The notes under the pieces were generated by a model. The model worked only from the letters and a program-made list of their open reading frames with translations. It had not been told where the DNA came from and did no database searches. A stretch of 64,000 bases of DNA from assembly GCF_000612625.1 (NCBI RefSeq), contig NZ_CCAS010000001.1, forward strand, positions 62,001 through 126,000, given 5' to 3'. Position numbers and translations under genes: made by a program. Shown here one piece after another: positions 26,624 through 35,511 of this stretch (the first letter of the stretch is position 1; each line of letters starts with the position of its first letter). Source of the DNA: Neobacillus jeddahensis. Lineage in GTDB: Bacteria > Bacillota > Bacilli > Bacillales > Cytobacillaceae.

Positions 26624-28312
26624 ATGTTAACGATACAAGATGTTTTGGAACTAGATACATTAAAGGGAGCCAAAGCCATAACAGCCAAACAAAAATTGTC
26701 AAACCAGCCAGTTGAATGGGTTTCCATTATGGATATTCCAGTCGAGAATTATATTCGTAAAAATGAGTTTGTTCTCAATACTGGAGCAGGTTCAGGGAAG
26801 GATATGACGGTCTATCACCAATTTGTTGAAAGTGTCTATGAATCAGGTGCATCAGCACTCGGGATTGCAAAGGGAAAATATATTACGGAAATTCCAGCCA
26901 GCGTTCTTCAGTTTGCAGAAGAACGGGAATTCCCGATTATCGAAATCCCATGGGAAAAACGGTTTGCAGAAATTTCCCATTCCATCATGACCGAAATTAA
27001 TAGGGGGAAATACTCAGAAGGGAAAATGGTTGAAAACATACAGCAAACCCTACTAAATATGATCCTGAGCAATCAGCATCTCTCAAGGATGGCCGATTAT
27101 ATTTCCGGAAAATTTGGCCAGCCGCTCATTGTTGTCGATAAAGCAGGCTTGATCAAAGGGAAAAGTATGAATGCTGGTGGATTAATAGAAAAATGGACTC
27201 AGTATACATCCCATAACGACGGCACCTCGAAAATAGTCTTATTAAATAGCAGACAGCCATTGCCTATGAAAGTCGAAAGAATGAATCTATTCAATAGCAC
27301 GATATTACAAATCCCGATCCAGTCAGTAAATCGTGTACAAGGTTTTCTAACGATTGGATTAACAGCTGGTACGCAAGCAGAGTCATTCCTTACTAGTCAA
27401 AATATGCGTATACTTGAACACGCTTCAACCGTGTTGGCGATGTGGTTTCTTCGCGAAAGTACGATTGAAGATACAAAAATGAAGCTCAGAGGAGATTTCG
27501 TTTGGAGCCTGGCAAAAGGTGATTTTTCAAGCTGGGATCAAAAGGTTTCGCAGGCGAAATCACTGGGTTACAACCTAGAGCTTCCATACACTTGTCTAAT
27601 TGGGACTCCAGAGAATCTGCAGGAACTTTTTGAAAAAAACAAAACGGACAGCCCCTATGAACGTTGGAAAGAAAGTATGCTTCTTTATATTCAAGATGAA
27701 ATCTCACTTGCTGCTAATATAGTGAGACAAAAAGTGATGTCCACTAATCATAGAAACGATATGATCATATTTCTTGAGTCTTCATTTAATGGGAAAAATG
27801 ATAATGTGCAAACCTTTCTCGACGTAATCAATCGGCGTTTAACTACATTATTGCCGGGCGTCATTTTTTCATGGGGAATAGGCAGATGCCATGAGAGTGA
27901 AGAAAGATTTTCCATGAGCTTCAAGGATGCACAAGAAGCCTTACGAATTGGCAGAAAGAAAAAAGGCCCAGGATGTTGTATCCATTTTGATGACACGGGA
28001 ATGGAGCGGGCACTTTCAAGAATTGCACAAGATCAAGAAATGAGTATCATTGTCAATAATACGATCAAATCACTACTAGAATATGATAAACAAAAAAATG
28101 CAAATCTACTAGAAACCGTGATGGTTTATAACGCAAATCAAGGCAAGACCAGTCAAACAGCCCGGGATTTGCATTTACACCGTCACACCCTTCTCTATCG
28201 ATTGAAGAAAATTGAGCAAATTACCAACTTATCGCTGTTCGATCCTGAAGATCGATTTCTTTTAGAACTGAGTATCAAATTGTGGAAACTAGGGGAGGAA
28301 GCCAGCCATTAA
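26624..28312 (+). CDS. PucR-family regulator (second paralogue)
   Basis: A 562-residue paralogue of the protein at 17460, with the same domain order: PucR ligand domain (PVENYIRKNEFVLNTGAG), central CdaR GGDEF-like domain, and C-terminal HTH_30 (TARDLHLHRHTLLYRLKKIE). GGGAGG precedes the ATG. It is divergent from ehuB2, a common layout for a regulator and its target. Two equally long PucR proteins in one cluster suggest two inducers or a heteromer (inference). Confidence 0.9.
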   Translation: MLTIQDVLELDTLKGAKAITAKQKLSNQPVEWVSIMDIPVENYIRKNEFVLNTGAGSGKDMTVYHQFVESVYESGASALGIAKGKYITEIPASVLQFAEEREFPIIEIPWEKRFAEISHSIMTEINRGKYSEGKMVENIQQTLLNMILSNQHLSRMADYISGKFGQPLIVVDKAGLIKGKSMNAGGLIEKWTQYTSHNDGTSKIVLLNSRQPLPMKVERMNLFNSTILQIPIQSVNRVQGFLTIGLTAGTQAESFLTSQNMRILEHASTVLAMWFLRESTIEDTKMKLRGDFVWSLAKGDFSSWDQKVSQAKSLGYNLELPYTCLIGTPENLQELFEKNKTDSPYERWKESMLLYIQDEISLAANIVRQKVMSTNHRNDMIIFLESSFNGKNDNVQTFLDVINRRLTTLLPGVIFSWGIGRCHESEERFSMSFKDAQEALRIGRKKKGPGCCIHFDDTGMERALSRIAQDQEMSIIVNNTIKSLLEYDKQKNANLLETVMVYNANQGKTSQTARDLHLHRHTLLYRLKKIEQITNLSLFDPEDRFLLELSIKLWKLGEEASH

Positions 28313-28381
28313 CCAACCATCAAGGACAGTCCGGTCTGTAACGCAACAACAAAATGTTGTAACTTTTTAAATATAGTTCCA

Positions 28382-28423
28382 ACAAAATGTCCAATGACGT
28401 GTTCTATGTCAAAGTAATACTAT
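28382..28423 (+). promoter_or_regulatory. Promoter and putative PucR box of the flavoprotein/ETF operon
   Basis: ACAAAATGTCCAATG (28382-28396), then 21 bases, then a weak -10 TACTAT (28418-28423). Just upstream, the palindrome ACAACAAAATGTTGT and a T run may end the pucR2 transcript. Confidence 0.5.
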
Positions 28424-28482
28424 TAGTTCAGAATATTCGAACTAGAGAAACGTCAAAATTGATGTGAGAGGTGGATAATAGG

Positions 28483-29709
28483 ATGAGAAATCTGCCACAG
28501 ACAGCAGATGTTGTCATAATCGGTGCAGGATTAATGGGATGCAGCACGGCCTATGAACTGGCAAAAAGAAATGTAAAAAATATTGTCGTATTAGACAAAA
28601 ACGCAATTGGTTCAGGAGCGACTGGCCAATCGAGCGGTGTCCTGCGCGGTCATTACAGTTATCCGATCTTAACTAGGATGGCTGTCCAGAGTTTGGAAAC
28701 ATTTAAATATGCAAAAGAAATATTGGGAAATGAAGTAGGCTACCAGCCGGTAGGATATATGTTTGGTGTCGATCATGAAAATATTGAAACGCTAAAAAAG
28801 AATGTGGAAATGCAAAAGAGAAATGGTGTAAATACTAGATTAGTTTCGAAGGAAGAAGTAAGGACAGAAATCTGGCCGCAATTGGATACTGATCAATTTG
28901 GCGCTTTTGCTTATGAACCTGAAGGCGGATATGGCGACCCCGTTCTTACCAATCAGGCTTTCGCCGACGCAGCCCGGGCCTTAGGTGTGATCATTAAGCA
29001 GCACTGCGGTGTTAAGAATGTGTTAACCAGCACGGATGGTAGTAAGGTTGTAGGCATTGAAACGACGGATCATCAAACGATCTTTACTCCATGTGTGATC
29101 GTAGCTGCAGGCGTAGGGGCACATCACCTTATGAAGAATGTCGGCGTAGAGGTTCCCGTTAAAGGTCAGCGGGCACAGCTTATTTACATATCACCAGGCA
29201 CTCCTTTGGGAACGGTTCCTTCTTTCGGAGATTTCAAACATGATCAGTATATCAAACCGGAAGTAAGCAGTGGACACTTACTGCTAGGGAATGCCGATCA
29301 CACTGATCCACAGTATATTGACCCAGCGGATTACGATGCAGACAATTATCCTAGGCATGCCACAGAAACGGCCATTGAAAAAGCAGTCATGAAATTTTTG
29401 AACTGTTTCCCATCATTAGATCAGGCAAAGCTGTTAACTAGCTATTCGGCGGCCTATGAAATCACTCCGGATGGAATTCCGTTTATAAGTGCGACCCCGA
29501 TTAATGGTGCCTACCTTTGTACCGGATTCAGCGGACATGGATTCAAAATAACACCAATCGTCGGAAAATTAACGGCTGACTTAGTTTTGGAAGGAACGAG
29601 CATGCAGGATGGGATTGACATTAAGCCATTCCGATTAACACGTTTTGAAGAGAATGATTTGCTAAAACCAGATCATCCTTATTCAACCACTGTTAATAGC
29701 CATGTATAA
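28483..29709 (+). CDS. DAO-family FAD-dependent dehydrogenase
   Basis: A 408-residue flavoprotein of the glycine/sarcosine oxidase (DAO) family. GAGLMG (14-19) starts the FAD-binding Rossmann fold, GATGQSSGVLRG fits the FAD loop, and the C-terminal GFSGHGFKITPIVGKL is the usual FAD-contact end. It is followed directly by etfB and etfA, so it most likely passes electrons to ETF like dimethylglycine or sarcosine dehydrogenases, not to oxygen. The substrate is a secondary or primary amine or an imino acid from ectoine breakdown (inference). ATG 28483 was chosen, with GAGAGGTGG upstream; an in-frame GTG overlaps that site. Confidence 0.85.
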   Translation: MRNLPQTADVVIIGAGLMGCSTAYELAKRNVKNIVVLDKNAIGSGATGQSSGVLRGHYSYPILTRMAVQSLETFKYAKEILGNEVGYQPVGYMFGVDHENIETLKKNVEMQKRNGVNTRLVSKEEVRTEIWPQLDTDQFGAFAYEPEGGYGDPVLTNQAFADAARALGVIIKQHCGVKNVLTSTDGSKVVGIETTDHQTIFTPCVIVAAGVGAHHLMKNVGVEVPVKGQRAQLIYISPGTPLGTVPSFGDFKHDQYIKPEVSSGHLLLGNADHTDPQYIDPADYDADNYPRHATETAIEKAVMKFLNCFPSLDQAKLLTSYSAAYEITPDGIPFISATPINGAYLCTGFSGHGFKITPIVGKLTADLVLEGTSMQDGIDIKPFRLTRFEENDLLKPDHPYSTTVNSHV

Positions 29710-29745
29710 CAATCGTAACCAGAAGGATGAAGGAGGAACCAAAAG

Positions 29746-30516
29746 ATGAACATAATCGTCATTTTAAAACAAACATTTGATACCGAAGAAAAAATCGTGA
29801 TCGAAAACGGGGAAATCGTAAACGATAATGCCGAACTCATTATCAATCCATACGACGAATTTGCAGTGGAAGAGGCTGTTAAGCTAAAAGAAAAGCATGG
29901 CGGAGACATAACCGTTATCACGATTGGGACTTCAGAAGCAGAAAGTGCACTCCGTACATCCCTTGCAATCGGGGCTGACAATGCCGTCCTTATCGAAAAG
30001 GATGAGGATCTAGAGCTAGATGAGAATGGGATTGCCAAAGTTCTGGCGGCTGTGATCAAAGAAAGAGATTTTGACATCATTCTTGGCGGGAACATGTCTA
30101 TTGATAATGGTGCCAGCCAGGTAGGACCACGTCTTGCTGAGGAATTGCAAATTCCACATGCGGCCACGATTACAAGACTCGAGATTGATGGCGGCAGTGT
30201 CAGGGTCGAACGGGACGTCGAGGGAGATGTTGAAATCATTGAATCCACTTTACCGATTTTGGTTACAGCGCAGCAGGGATTGAATGAACCGCGTTATCCA
30301 TCCTTACCGGGGATTATGAAAGCGAAAAAGAAGCCGTTACAGACTCTGGATATAGAAGAATTAGAGCTTCGTTTCGAAGAACTGCAGTCAAAATCAAGAA
30401 TTATAAACTGCTATTTACCTAAGAAAAAAGAATCAGGACGAATTCTCAGTGGTGAAATCCAGGCTCAAGCAGCAGAATTAGTGCAGTTGCTTCGTGCGGA
30501 AATTAAGGTCGGTTAA
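29746..30516 (+). CDS. etfB: Electron transfer flavoprotein beta subunit
   Basis: EtfB of 256 residues, opening MNIIVILKQTFDTEEKI with the INPYDEFAVEEAVKLKE helix and the ETF-beta signature around RDVEGDVEIIESTLPILVTAQQGLNEPRYPSLPGIM. With EtfA it forms the FAD/AMP heterodimer that takes electrons from the upstream dehydrogenase. It is a dedicated copy; the one used for fatty-acid oxidation would normally be elsewhere. GGAGGAAC precedes the ATG. Confidence 0.94.
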   Translation: MNIIVILKQTFDTEEKIVIENGEIVNDNAELIINPYDEFAVEEAVKLKEKHGGDITVITIGTSEAESALRTSLAIGADNAVLIEKDEDLELDENGIAKVLAAVIKERDFDIILGGNMSIDNGASQVGPRLAEELQIPHAATITRLEIDGGSVRVERDVEGDVEIIESTLPILVTAQQGLNEPRYPSLPGIMKAKKKPLQTLDIEELELRFEELQSKSRIINCYLPKKKESGRILSGEIQAQAAELVQLLRAEIKVG

Positions 30517-30530
30517 AGGGGGAAAATAGA

Positions 30531-31511
30531 ATGACAAAAGTACTTGTCCTTGCTGAAGTTAAAAATGGGAAATTGAGAAATGTATCTTTTGAGGTTTTAA
30601 CCGTTGCAGCTCAGATTGCAAATGGCGGTGAAATCGCGGCCTGTGTCTTTGGATGTGATGCTGAGAAGTATGGTCCGGAGCTTGGAAAATACGGAGCACA
30701 AAAGGTATATGTGCTGGAAAATGAAGAATTGAACCATTACACCCCTGACGGGTACAAGCAGGCATTGTTAACGATAATAGAGGAGATGCAGCCAGATGTT
30801 GTTTTAACTGGGCATACATCGATTGGAAAAGACATTTTCCCACTTGCTGCCGCAAGGTTGAACGCTGCTGTTATTTCAGATGCGATTCAAGTGGAAGTGG
30901 GAGGGAGTATTGTTTTTACAAGACCTATCTATTCGGGAAAAGCATATCAAAAGAAAGAGGTAACAGAGGGTCTTGTTATGGCAACGATTCGTCCCAATAA
31001 TATCGATGCTGTAGAAAATCAAGCTTCTGGTGAAACGATCAAATTACTGACAGAGATCAAAGATTTGCGCACAGTGGTCAGAGAGGTAGTGCAAAAGGCT
31101 TCCGGAAAAGTGGATCTGTCCGAGGCGAAAGTGATCATATCAGGCGGACGCGGAGTGAAAGGCGCTGAAGGCTTTAAAACACTCCAAGCATTAGCGGATG
31201 TCCTCGGAGGGGCTGTCGGTGCATCAAGAGGTGCATGCGATGCTGAATATTGTGACTACTCGTTGCAAATTGGTCAAACAGGGAAAGTCGTTACACCAGA
31301 TTTATATATCGCGTGCGGTATTTCCGGGGCTATTCAGCATTTAGCAGGTATGTCCAGTTCCAAGGTAATTGTCGCAATCAATAAAGATCCAGAAGCAAAT
31401 ATCTTCCATATCGCAGATTACGGCATTGTCGGGGATTTATTTGAGGTCGTGCCGTTATTGACAGAAGAATTTAAAAAACTAATCGCTGAAAATCAAGCAG
31501 TCACGAATTAA
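30531..31511 (+). CDS. etfA: Electron transfer flavoprotein alpha subunit
   Basis: EtfA of 326 residues. The C-terminal FAD domain shows ISGGRGVKG, GASRGACDAEYCDYSLQIGQTGKVVTP and YIACGISGAIQHLAGM. It starts 14 bases after etfB with AAAGGGGG upstream. The expected acceptor after ETF, an ETF:quinone oxidoreductase, is not in the window. Confidence 0.95.
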   Translation: MTKVLVLAEVKNGKLRNVSFEVLTVAAQIANGGEIAACVFGCDAEKYGPELGKYGAQKVYVLENEELNHYTPDGYKQALLTIIEEMQPDVVLTGHTSIGKDIFPLAAARLNAAVISDAIQVEVGGSIVFTRPIYSGKAYQKKEVTEGLVMATIRPNNIDAVENQASGETIKLLTEIKDLRTVVREVVQKASGKVDLSEAKVIISGGRGVKGAEGFKTLQALADVLGGAVGASRGACDAEYCDYSLQIGQTGKVVTPDLYIACGISGAIQHLAGMSSSKVIVAINKDPEANIFHIADYGIVGDLFEVVPLLTEEFKKLIAENQAVTN

Positions 31512-31535
31512 ATTTGATAGAGTTTAACCGTTTGG

Positions 31536-31569
31536 GGCTGACATTGCATAAAGTCAGCCTCTCATTTTG
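31536..31569 (+). terminator. Weak hairpin after etfA
   Basis: Stem GGCTGAC/GTCAGCC, then TCTCATTTTG. The U-tract is poor, so part of the transcription may read through into the amidohydrolase gene. Confidence 0.5.
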
Positions 31570-31604
31570 TACTGAACAGTCTGGAATGGATGGTGGGAAA
31601 GACC

Positions 31605-32774
31605 ATGCGAACAAAAGATGCACGAAAAAGTATAACAGAAGAAATCATTGAGTTACGGCGGGATTTTCATAAACATCCTGAACTTTCCTTTGAAGAAAAA
31701 AGAACGTCCAAAATCGTCGCACAGTATTTGCGTAACTGTGGGCTACATGTGCAGGAAAATGTCAATGGCTATGGAGTTGTGGCTGATTTAGTAGGTGCAA
31801 GAAATGGCCCAGCCATCGCCTTTCGTGCGGATATGGATGCTCTTCCGATTCAGGAAGAAACGGGATTGCCGTTTGCTTCTGTCGTTCCAGGAGTGATGCA
31901 TGCCTGCGGTCATGATGGTCATATCGCCATTTTAATGGGAGCAGCAAAATTACTATCCTTGCAAAAAGAGAAATTAAGTGGAACGGTAAGATTTATTTTT
32001 CAGCCTGCAGAAGAGGTGAATCCTGGTGGGGCCATGGGGATGATTCAGGCAGGTGTCTTAAACAATATAGAAGCCATCTTTGGCTTACATCTTTGGTCGG
32101 AATTGCCTTCAGGAACGTTTCGTACCAGCCTGGGCCCGATGATGGCTGCGACAGATAGGTTTACAATTGAAATTGAGGGGCAAGGCGGACACGGAGGGAT
32201 GCCGCATAAAACGATTGATTCGATTGTTTTGGCCTCACATCTTGTCATGTCAGCTCAGCACATTATTAGCCGCTCCATCGATCCGATTGAATCCGGTGTC
32301 TTAACATTCGGCGAATTAAAATCGGGAACTGCCTTTAATATTATTGCCAACCATGCAATGCTAGAAGGGACAACACGCAGTTTTACCCCAGAGGTAAGGA
32401 ACACTTTACAATTGAAACTAGAAGAATTAACGAATGGTCTGGCGAAAATCTATGGAGCGGCTATTAAGCTGGATTTTAAACGCGGCTATCCAGCCGTCGT
32501 GAATCACGAGAGAGAGGCCAAGGTTTTATTAAGTGTCGCAGAAGAAGTGTTTGGATCAGAAAATATAGGGCTGATGAGACCGAATATGGTGGGCGAGGAT
32601 TTTGCTTACTATCTGAAGGAAATTCCCGGTGCATTTTGCTTTGTGGGTGCAGGTGATCCGAACAAACCGCAGTACCCGCATCATCATCCTCGTTTTCAGA
32701 TTGACGAAAGGGTTTTTCCTAAAGCAGCTAATTGGTTTTGTCAGTTGGCATTGAACTATGTAAGTAATAAATAG
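31605..32774 (+). CDS. M20-family amidohydrolase (copy 1), candidate N-acetyl-DABA deacetylase
   Basis: A 389-residue M20D amidohydrolase. Metal site residues lie in MHACGHDGH (Cys and His), PAEEV (Glu pair) and YPHHHPRF; GQGGHGGMPH marks the dimerisation domain. The family removes acyl groups from amino acids. DoeB of known ectoine clusters, an AspA/AstE-type enzyme, is absent here, so an M20 enzyme may deacetylate N-acetyl-diaminobutyrate instead (inference). ATG 31605 is served by GGTGGG 7 bases upstream; an ATG 15 bases earlier has a weaker site. Confidence 0.85.
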   Translation: MRTKDARKSITEEIIELRRDFHKHPELSFEEKRTSKIVAQYLRNCGLHVQENVNGYGVVADLVGARNGPAIAFRADMDALPIQEETGLPFASVVPGVMHACGHDGHIAILMGAAKLLSLQKEKLSGTVRFIFQPAEEVNPGGAMGMIQAGVLNNIEAIFGLHLWSELPSGTFRTSLGPMMAATDRFTIEIEGQGGHGGMPHKTIDSIVLASHLVMSAQHIISRSIDPIESGVLTFGELKSGTAFNIIANHAMLEGTTRSFTPEVRNTLQLKLEELTNGLAKIYGAAIKLDFKRGYPAVVNHEREAKVLLSVAEEVFGSENIGLMRPNMVGEDFAYYLKEIPGAFCFVGAGDPNKPQYPHHHPRFQIDERVFPKAANWFCQLALNYVSNK

Positions 32775-32950
32775 GACCAACTTTATAGATTTAAGCCTTC
32801 TTTTTTTGCCAACTAGACATTTAATCTATAAAAATGTATGAAAAGCACCACTGCTTATCGTCAGTTTTGCCAATTGATATCTATGAAAGAAGGTCTTAGT
32901 ATTGAAAGTATTCATATATAGCGAGTAACAGTCAAGGAGGGGAGAATTCA

Positions 32951-33952
32951 ATGACTTCAACAAAACTTACAAAAAAAATGCAGATCCGGGACGTATGGGA
33001 AGCAAAAAAACGAATTAGCTCGATCATCAATCGGACACCAGTCATTCAATCGACTATTTTATCAGAAATAAGCGATCGGAATGTCTATTTAAAACTGGAA
33101 AATGTTCATGAAGTCGGAGCATTTAAGGTAAGAGGGGCAGCTAATAAAATTTTAAGCCTTAGTAAAGAAGAGAAAAAACGCGGTGTCGCCACATACTCAA
33201 CTGGAAATCACGGAATGGCGGTTGCATATGTGGCGAAAAAGCTAGGTATTGACGCGGTTGTCTGTATTTCTAATCGCGTTCCAAAAGCAAAGGTAGATTC
33301 ATTAAAACGGCTGGGAGCTCAGATTGAAATTGTCGGGGACAGTCAGGATGCAGCGGGCGTGCACTGTTATCAGCTTGAGAAGGAGAAGGGATTAACGGTG
33401 ATTGAGCCATTTGATGATCCCCATGTGATTGCCGGCCAAGGGACCATTGGGCTGGAGTTGCTTGAGGACCTTCCGAATATCACCGATGTGATCGTTCCGC
33501 TTTCAGGAGGCGGATTACTTTCTGGAATCGGTTTGGCCTTGAAATCCAATGATCGCACTATACGAGTGACTGGGGTTTCAATGGAAAAGTCAGCCGTCAT
33601 GTATGAAAGTTTACAAGCAGGTAAACCGATAATGATGGAAGAAAGCGAGACACTAGCTGATAGTTTACTAGGTGGAATTGGCCTTGATAATCAATACACT
33701 TTTCAAATGGTTCAGCAATATATGGATGATGTGGTCCTTATTCCAGAGGAGAAAATAGCCTATAGTATGGCTTTTATGATGGACAAACACCGCATGATTA
33801 TGGAAGGGGCAGCAGCGACAGGAGTTGCGGCCATTTTAGATGGTAAGATCCCGCATCAAAAAGGGGATGTAGCGATTATTATTAGCGGACAGAATGTCGA
33901 TCTTTCTGTCCTGCTAACGTTAATTCAAAATTATACTTTTGCCGGCAGATAA
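32951..33952 (+). CDS. eutB: EutB, threonine-dehydratase-like hydroxyectoine utilisation enzyme
   Basis: A 333-residue fold type II PLP enzyme. Lys59 in GAFKVRGA is the Schiff-base residue, SGGGLLSGIG binds the phosphate and TYSTGNHGMAVA the substrate. Length and context fit EutB, which with EutC is thought to remove the hydroxyl group of hydroxy-diaminobutyrate in hydroxyectoine breakdown. It lacks the ACT-like regulatory domain of biosynthetic IlvA. Its ribosome site AGGAGGGGAG is among the strongest in the window. The 176 bases upstream are A+T-rich with only a degenerate PucR-like box. Confidence 0.83.
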   Translation: MTSTKLTKKMQIRDVWEAKKRISSIINRTPVIQSTILSEISDRNVYLKLENVHEVGAFKVRGAANKILSLSKEEKKRGVATYSTGNHGMAVAYVAKKLGIDAVVCISNRVPKAKVDSLKRLGAQIEIVGDSQDAAGVHCYQLEKEKGLTVIEPFDDPHVIAGQGTIGLELLEDLPNITDVIVPLSGGGLLSGIGLALKSNDRTIRVTGVSMEKSAVMYESLQAGKPIMMEESETLADSLLGGIGLDNQYTFQMVQQYMDDVVLIPEEKIAYSMAFMMDKHRMIMEGAAATGVAAILDGKIPHQKGDVAIIISGQNVDLSVLLTLIQNYTFAGR

Positions 33953-33954
33953 TT

Positions 33955-34006
33955 AAAAAAACCGCCTTAAAAATCCAGTAAAGAAAGGATTTTTAGGGTG
34001 GTTTTT
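33955..34006. terminator. Bidirectional terminator between eutB and doeA1
   Basis: Stem AAACCGCCTTAAAAATCC / GGATTTTTAGGGTGGTTT with A and T runs on both sides. Confidence 0.88.
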
Positions 34007-34023
34007 ACAGCATATCCCTCTTA

Positions 34024-35199
34024 TTATTTTATAAACAACTCCCTAGGGAACCGTGTGATGGTTTCACAGCCGTTATCGGTAACCCGAATTGTTTCCGTTA
34101 TGGCGACTCCGTAGCCGTCGAGCCACATCCCTGGCATCATATGGAACGTCATATTCGGCTTTAAAACCGTCTTATCACCAGGTTTGAAAAAGGCCGAATT
34201 TTCCATCCATACAGGTGGATAGCCGATGCCGACCGTATAACCCATTCTAGATTCTTTTTCCAACCCATACTTATTGATGGTGGTTTGCCATGCTTTTTCT
34301 ACCGTTTCACAGGTGGCTCCCGGTTTTACGGCCGCTAGTGCTGTATTAAGTCCTTCTACCACAATTTTGGCTGTATCTTTTACTTTCACAGGTGGCTCTC
34401 CGATAAAGATCGTTCGTGTCAACGGTGCATGGTAGCGTTTATAACTCCCTGATAATTCCATGTATACGAGCTGATTGGCTTGATATTTTCCTTCTGTTGT
34501 CCATGAGAAATGGGCTCCGGCTGTTCGTTCGCCCGCCGGCATGACAGGTGCCAGTGCTGGATATTCACCTCCATATACCCCTGTTCCCTCAATTAAGTCT
34601 TTATAGACTCCTGCTGCAACCTGGTTTTCTCTGACTCCTGGTTGAATCTTTTCAATGGCCTGATACATCGTCTTTTCAACGATTCTGGCAGCAATCTGCA
34701 TATATTCTAATTCGCGAACGGATTTTTGTCCTCTTACCCAATTGACAAGGGTGGTGGCATCGATAAACTCGGCATCCGGCAAACTTCTTTCTAACCCTTT
34801 ATACCAATGGGCAGTAAAGTAATAGGCATCAAATTCGAGACCCATTTTTTTATTATGAAGCCCTTTCTCTTTCAGAAAGTCGCCAATAAAGTCCATTACA
34901 TGCAGTACTTTTGGCTCCCATAAATATTTATCAGGATATGCGAGTATATGCTCTTCAGACATCCAAGTCGTTTCGGCTGCACAATATAAATCTTGCAATC
35001 TTACAATACAAACTGGCTCCTCAAAAGCGGTGGCGACAATGACACCTTGTGGTACGTAATAGGACATGGCATCATAACCCGAAATATAATTCATATTCGC
35101 TGGGTCGGTTACCAATAATACTTCGATTCCTTGTTCTTCCATACTCGTTTTTACTTTCCGAACTCGTTCTCGGTACTCTGCTTTTTCAAATGGCAGCAT
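34024..35199 (-). CDS. DoeA-like creatinase-fold hydrolase, divergent copy
   Basis: A 391-residue M24-like protein, the most divergent of three DoeA homologues in the window. It keeps TDPANMNYISGYDA, LVNWVRGQKS, MELSGSYKRYHAPLTRT and PGMWLDGYGVAITETIRVT, but replaces GYDGWSFYVHQ by GYDAMSYYVPQ and the GGDYPAIVPLLPSG segment by GGEYPALAPVMPAG. The usual M24 metal ligands are not conserved, as in creatinase. It may act on a related ring such as hydroxyectoine or another cyclic amidine (inference). It is the only enzyme gene of the island on the minus strand. GGAGG precedes the ATG. Confidence 0.78.
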   Translation of the reverse strand: MLPFEKAEYRERVRKVKTSMEEQGIEVLLVTDPANMNYISGYDAMSYYVPQGVIVATAFEEPVCIVRLQDLYCAAETTWMSEEHILAYPDKYLWEPKVLHVMDFIGDFLKEKGLHNKKMGLEFDAYYFTAHWYKGLERSLPDAEFIDATTLVNWVRGQKSVRELEYMQIAARIVEKTMYQAIEKIQPGVRENQVAAGVYKDLIEGTGVYGGEYPALAPVMPAGERTAGAHFSWTTEGKYQANQLVYMELSGSYKRYHAPLTRTIFIGEPPVKVKDTAKIVVEGLNTALAAVKPGATCETVEKAWQTTINKYGLEKESRMGYTVGIGYPPVWMENSAFFKPGDKTVLKPNMTFHMMPGMWLDGYGVAITETIRVTDNGCETITRFPRELFIK

Positions 35200-35258
35200 T
35201 GTTTCAAACCTCCATCATTCGTTTTCATTATCATAATGCACTGGTGAGTGAACAATCA

Positions 35259-35305
35259 TCCTACATATTGTAGGAATAGTACACGGTTGTAGTGGGACAT
35301 TTTGA
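35259..35305 (-). promoter_or_regulatory. doeA1 promoter with palindrome and PucR-like box
   Basis: On the minus strand TCAAAATGTCCCACT (35291-35305) sits 18 bases before a TACAAT -10 (35267-35272). The -10 is embedded in the perfect palindrome TCCTACA-TAT-TGTAGGA (35259-35275), so both activation and repression seem possible. Confidence 0.5.
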
Positions 35306-35402
35306 ATAGTGGGGGCATCCACATCCATTTGATCTATCATTAATTTAAGACATGAGGGACATGGCTTTAAAAATTTGACTATAAATCCTCAAAATCTTTC
35401 AT

Positions 35403-35444
35403 ACACAATGTCAGATGAAATAATGTATTGTCATTTCGTATAAT
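35403..35444 (+). promoter_or_regulatory. Promoter and putative PucR box of the doeA2 operon
   Basis: ACACAATGTCAGATG (35403-35417), then 21 bases, then TATAAT (35439-35444). The 5-base context TTCAT before it also matches the transport-operon site, so the two agree over about 20 bases. Confidence 0.62.
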
Positions 35445-35511
35445 ACAAACAAATAACAATATTCAAAATATTAAGCAAAATATTTTTTTCAGACAGGAGT
35501 GTATGGAATTT

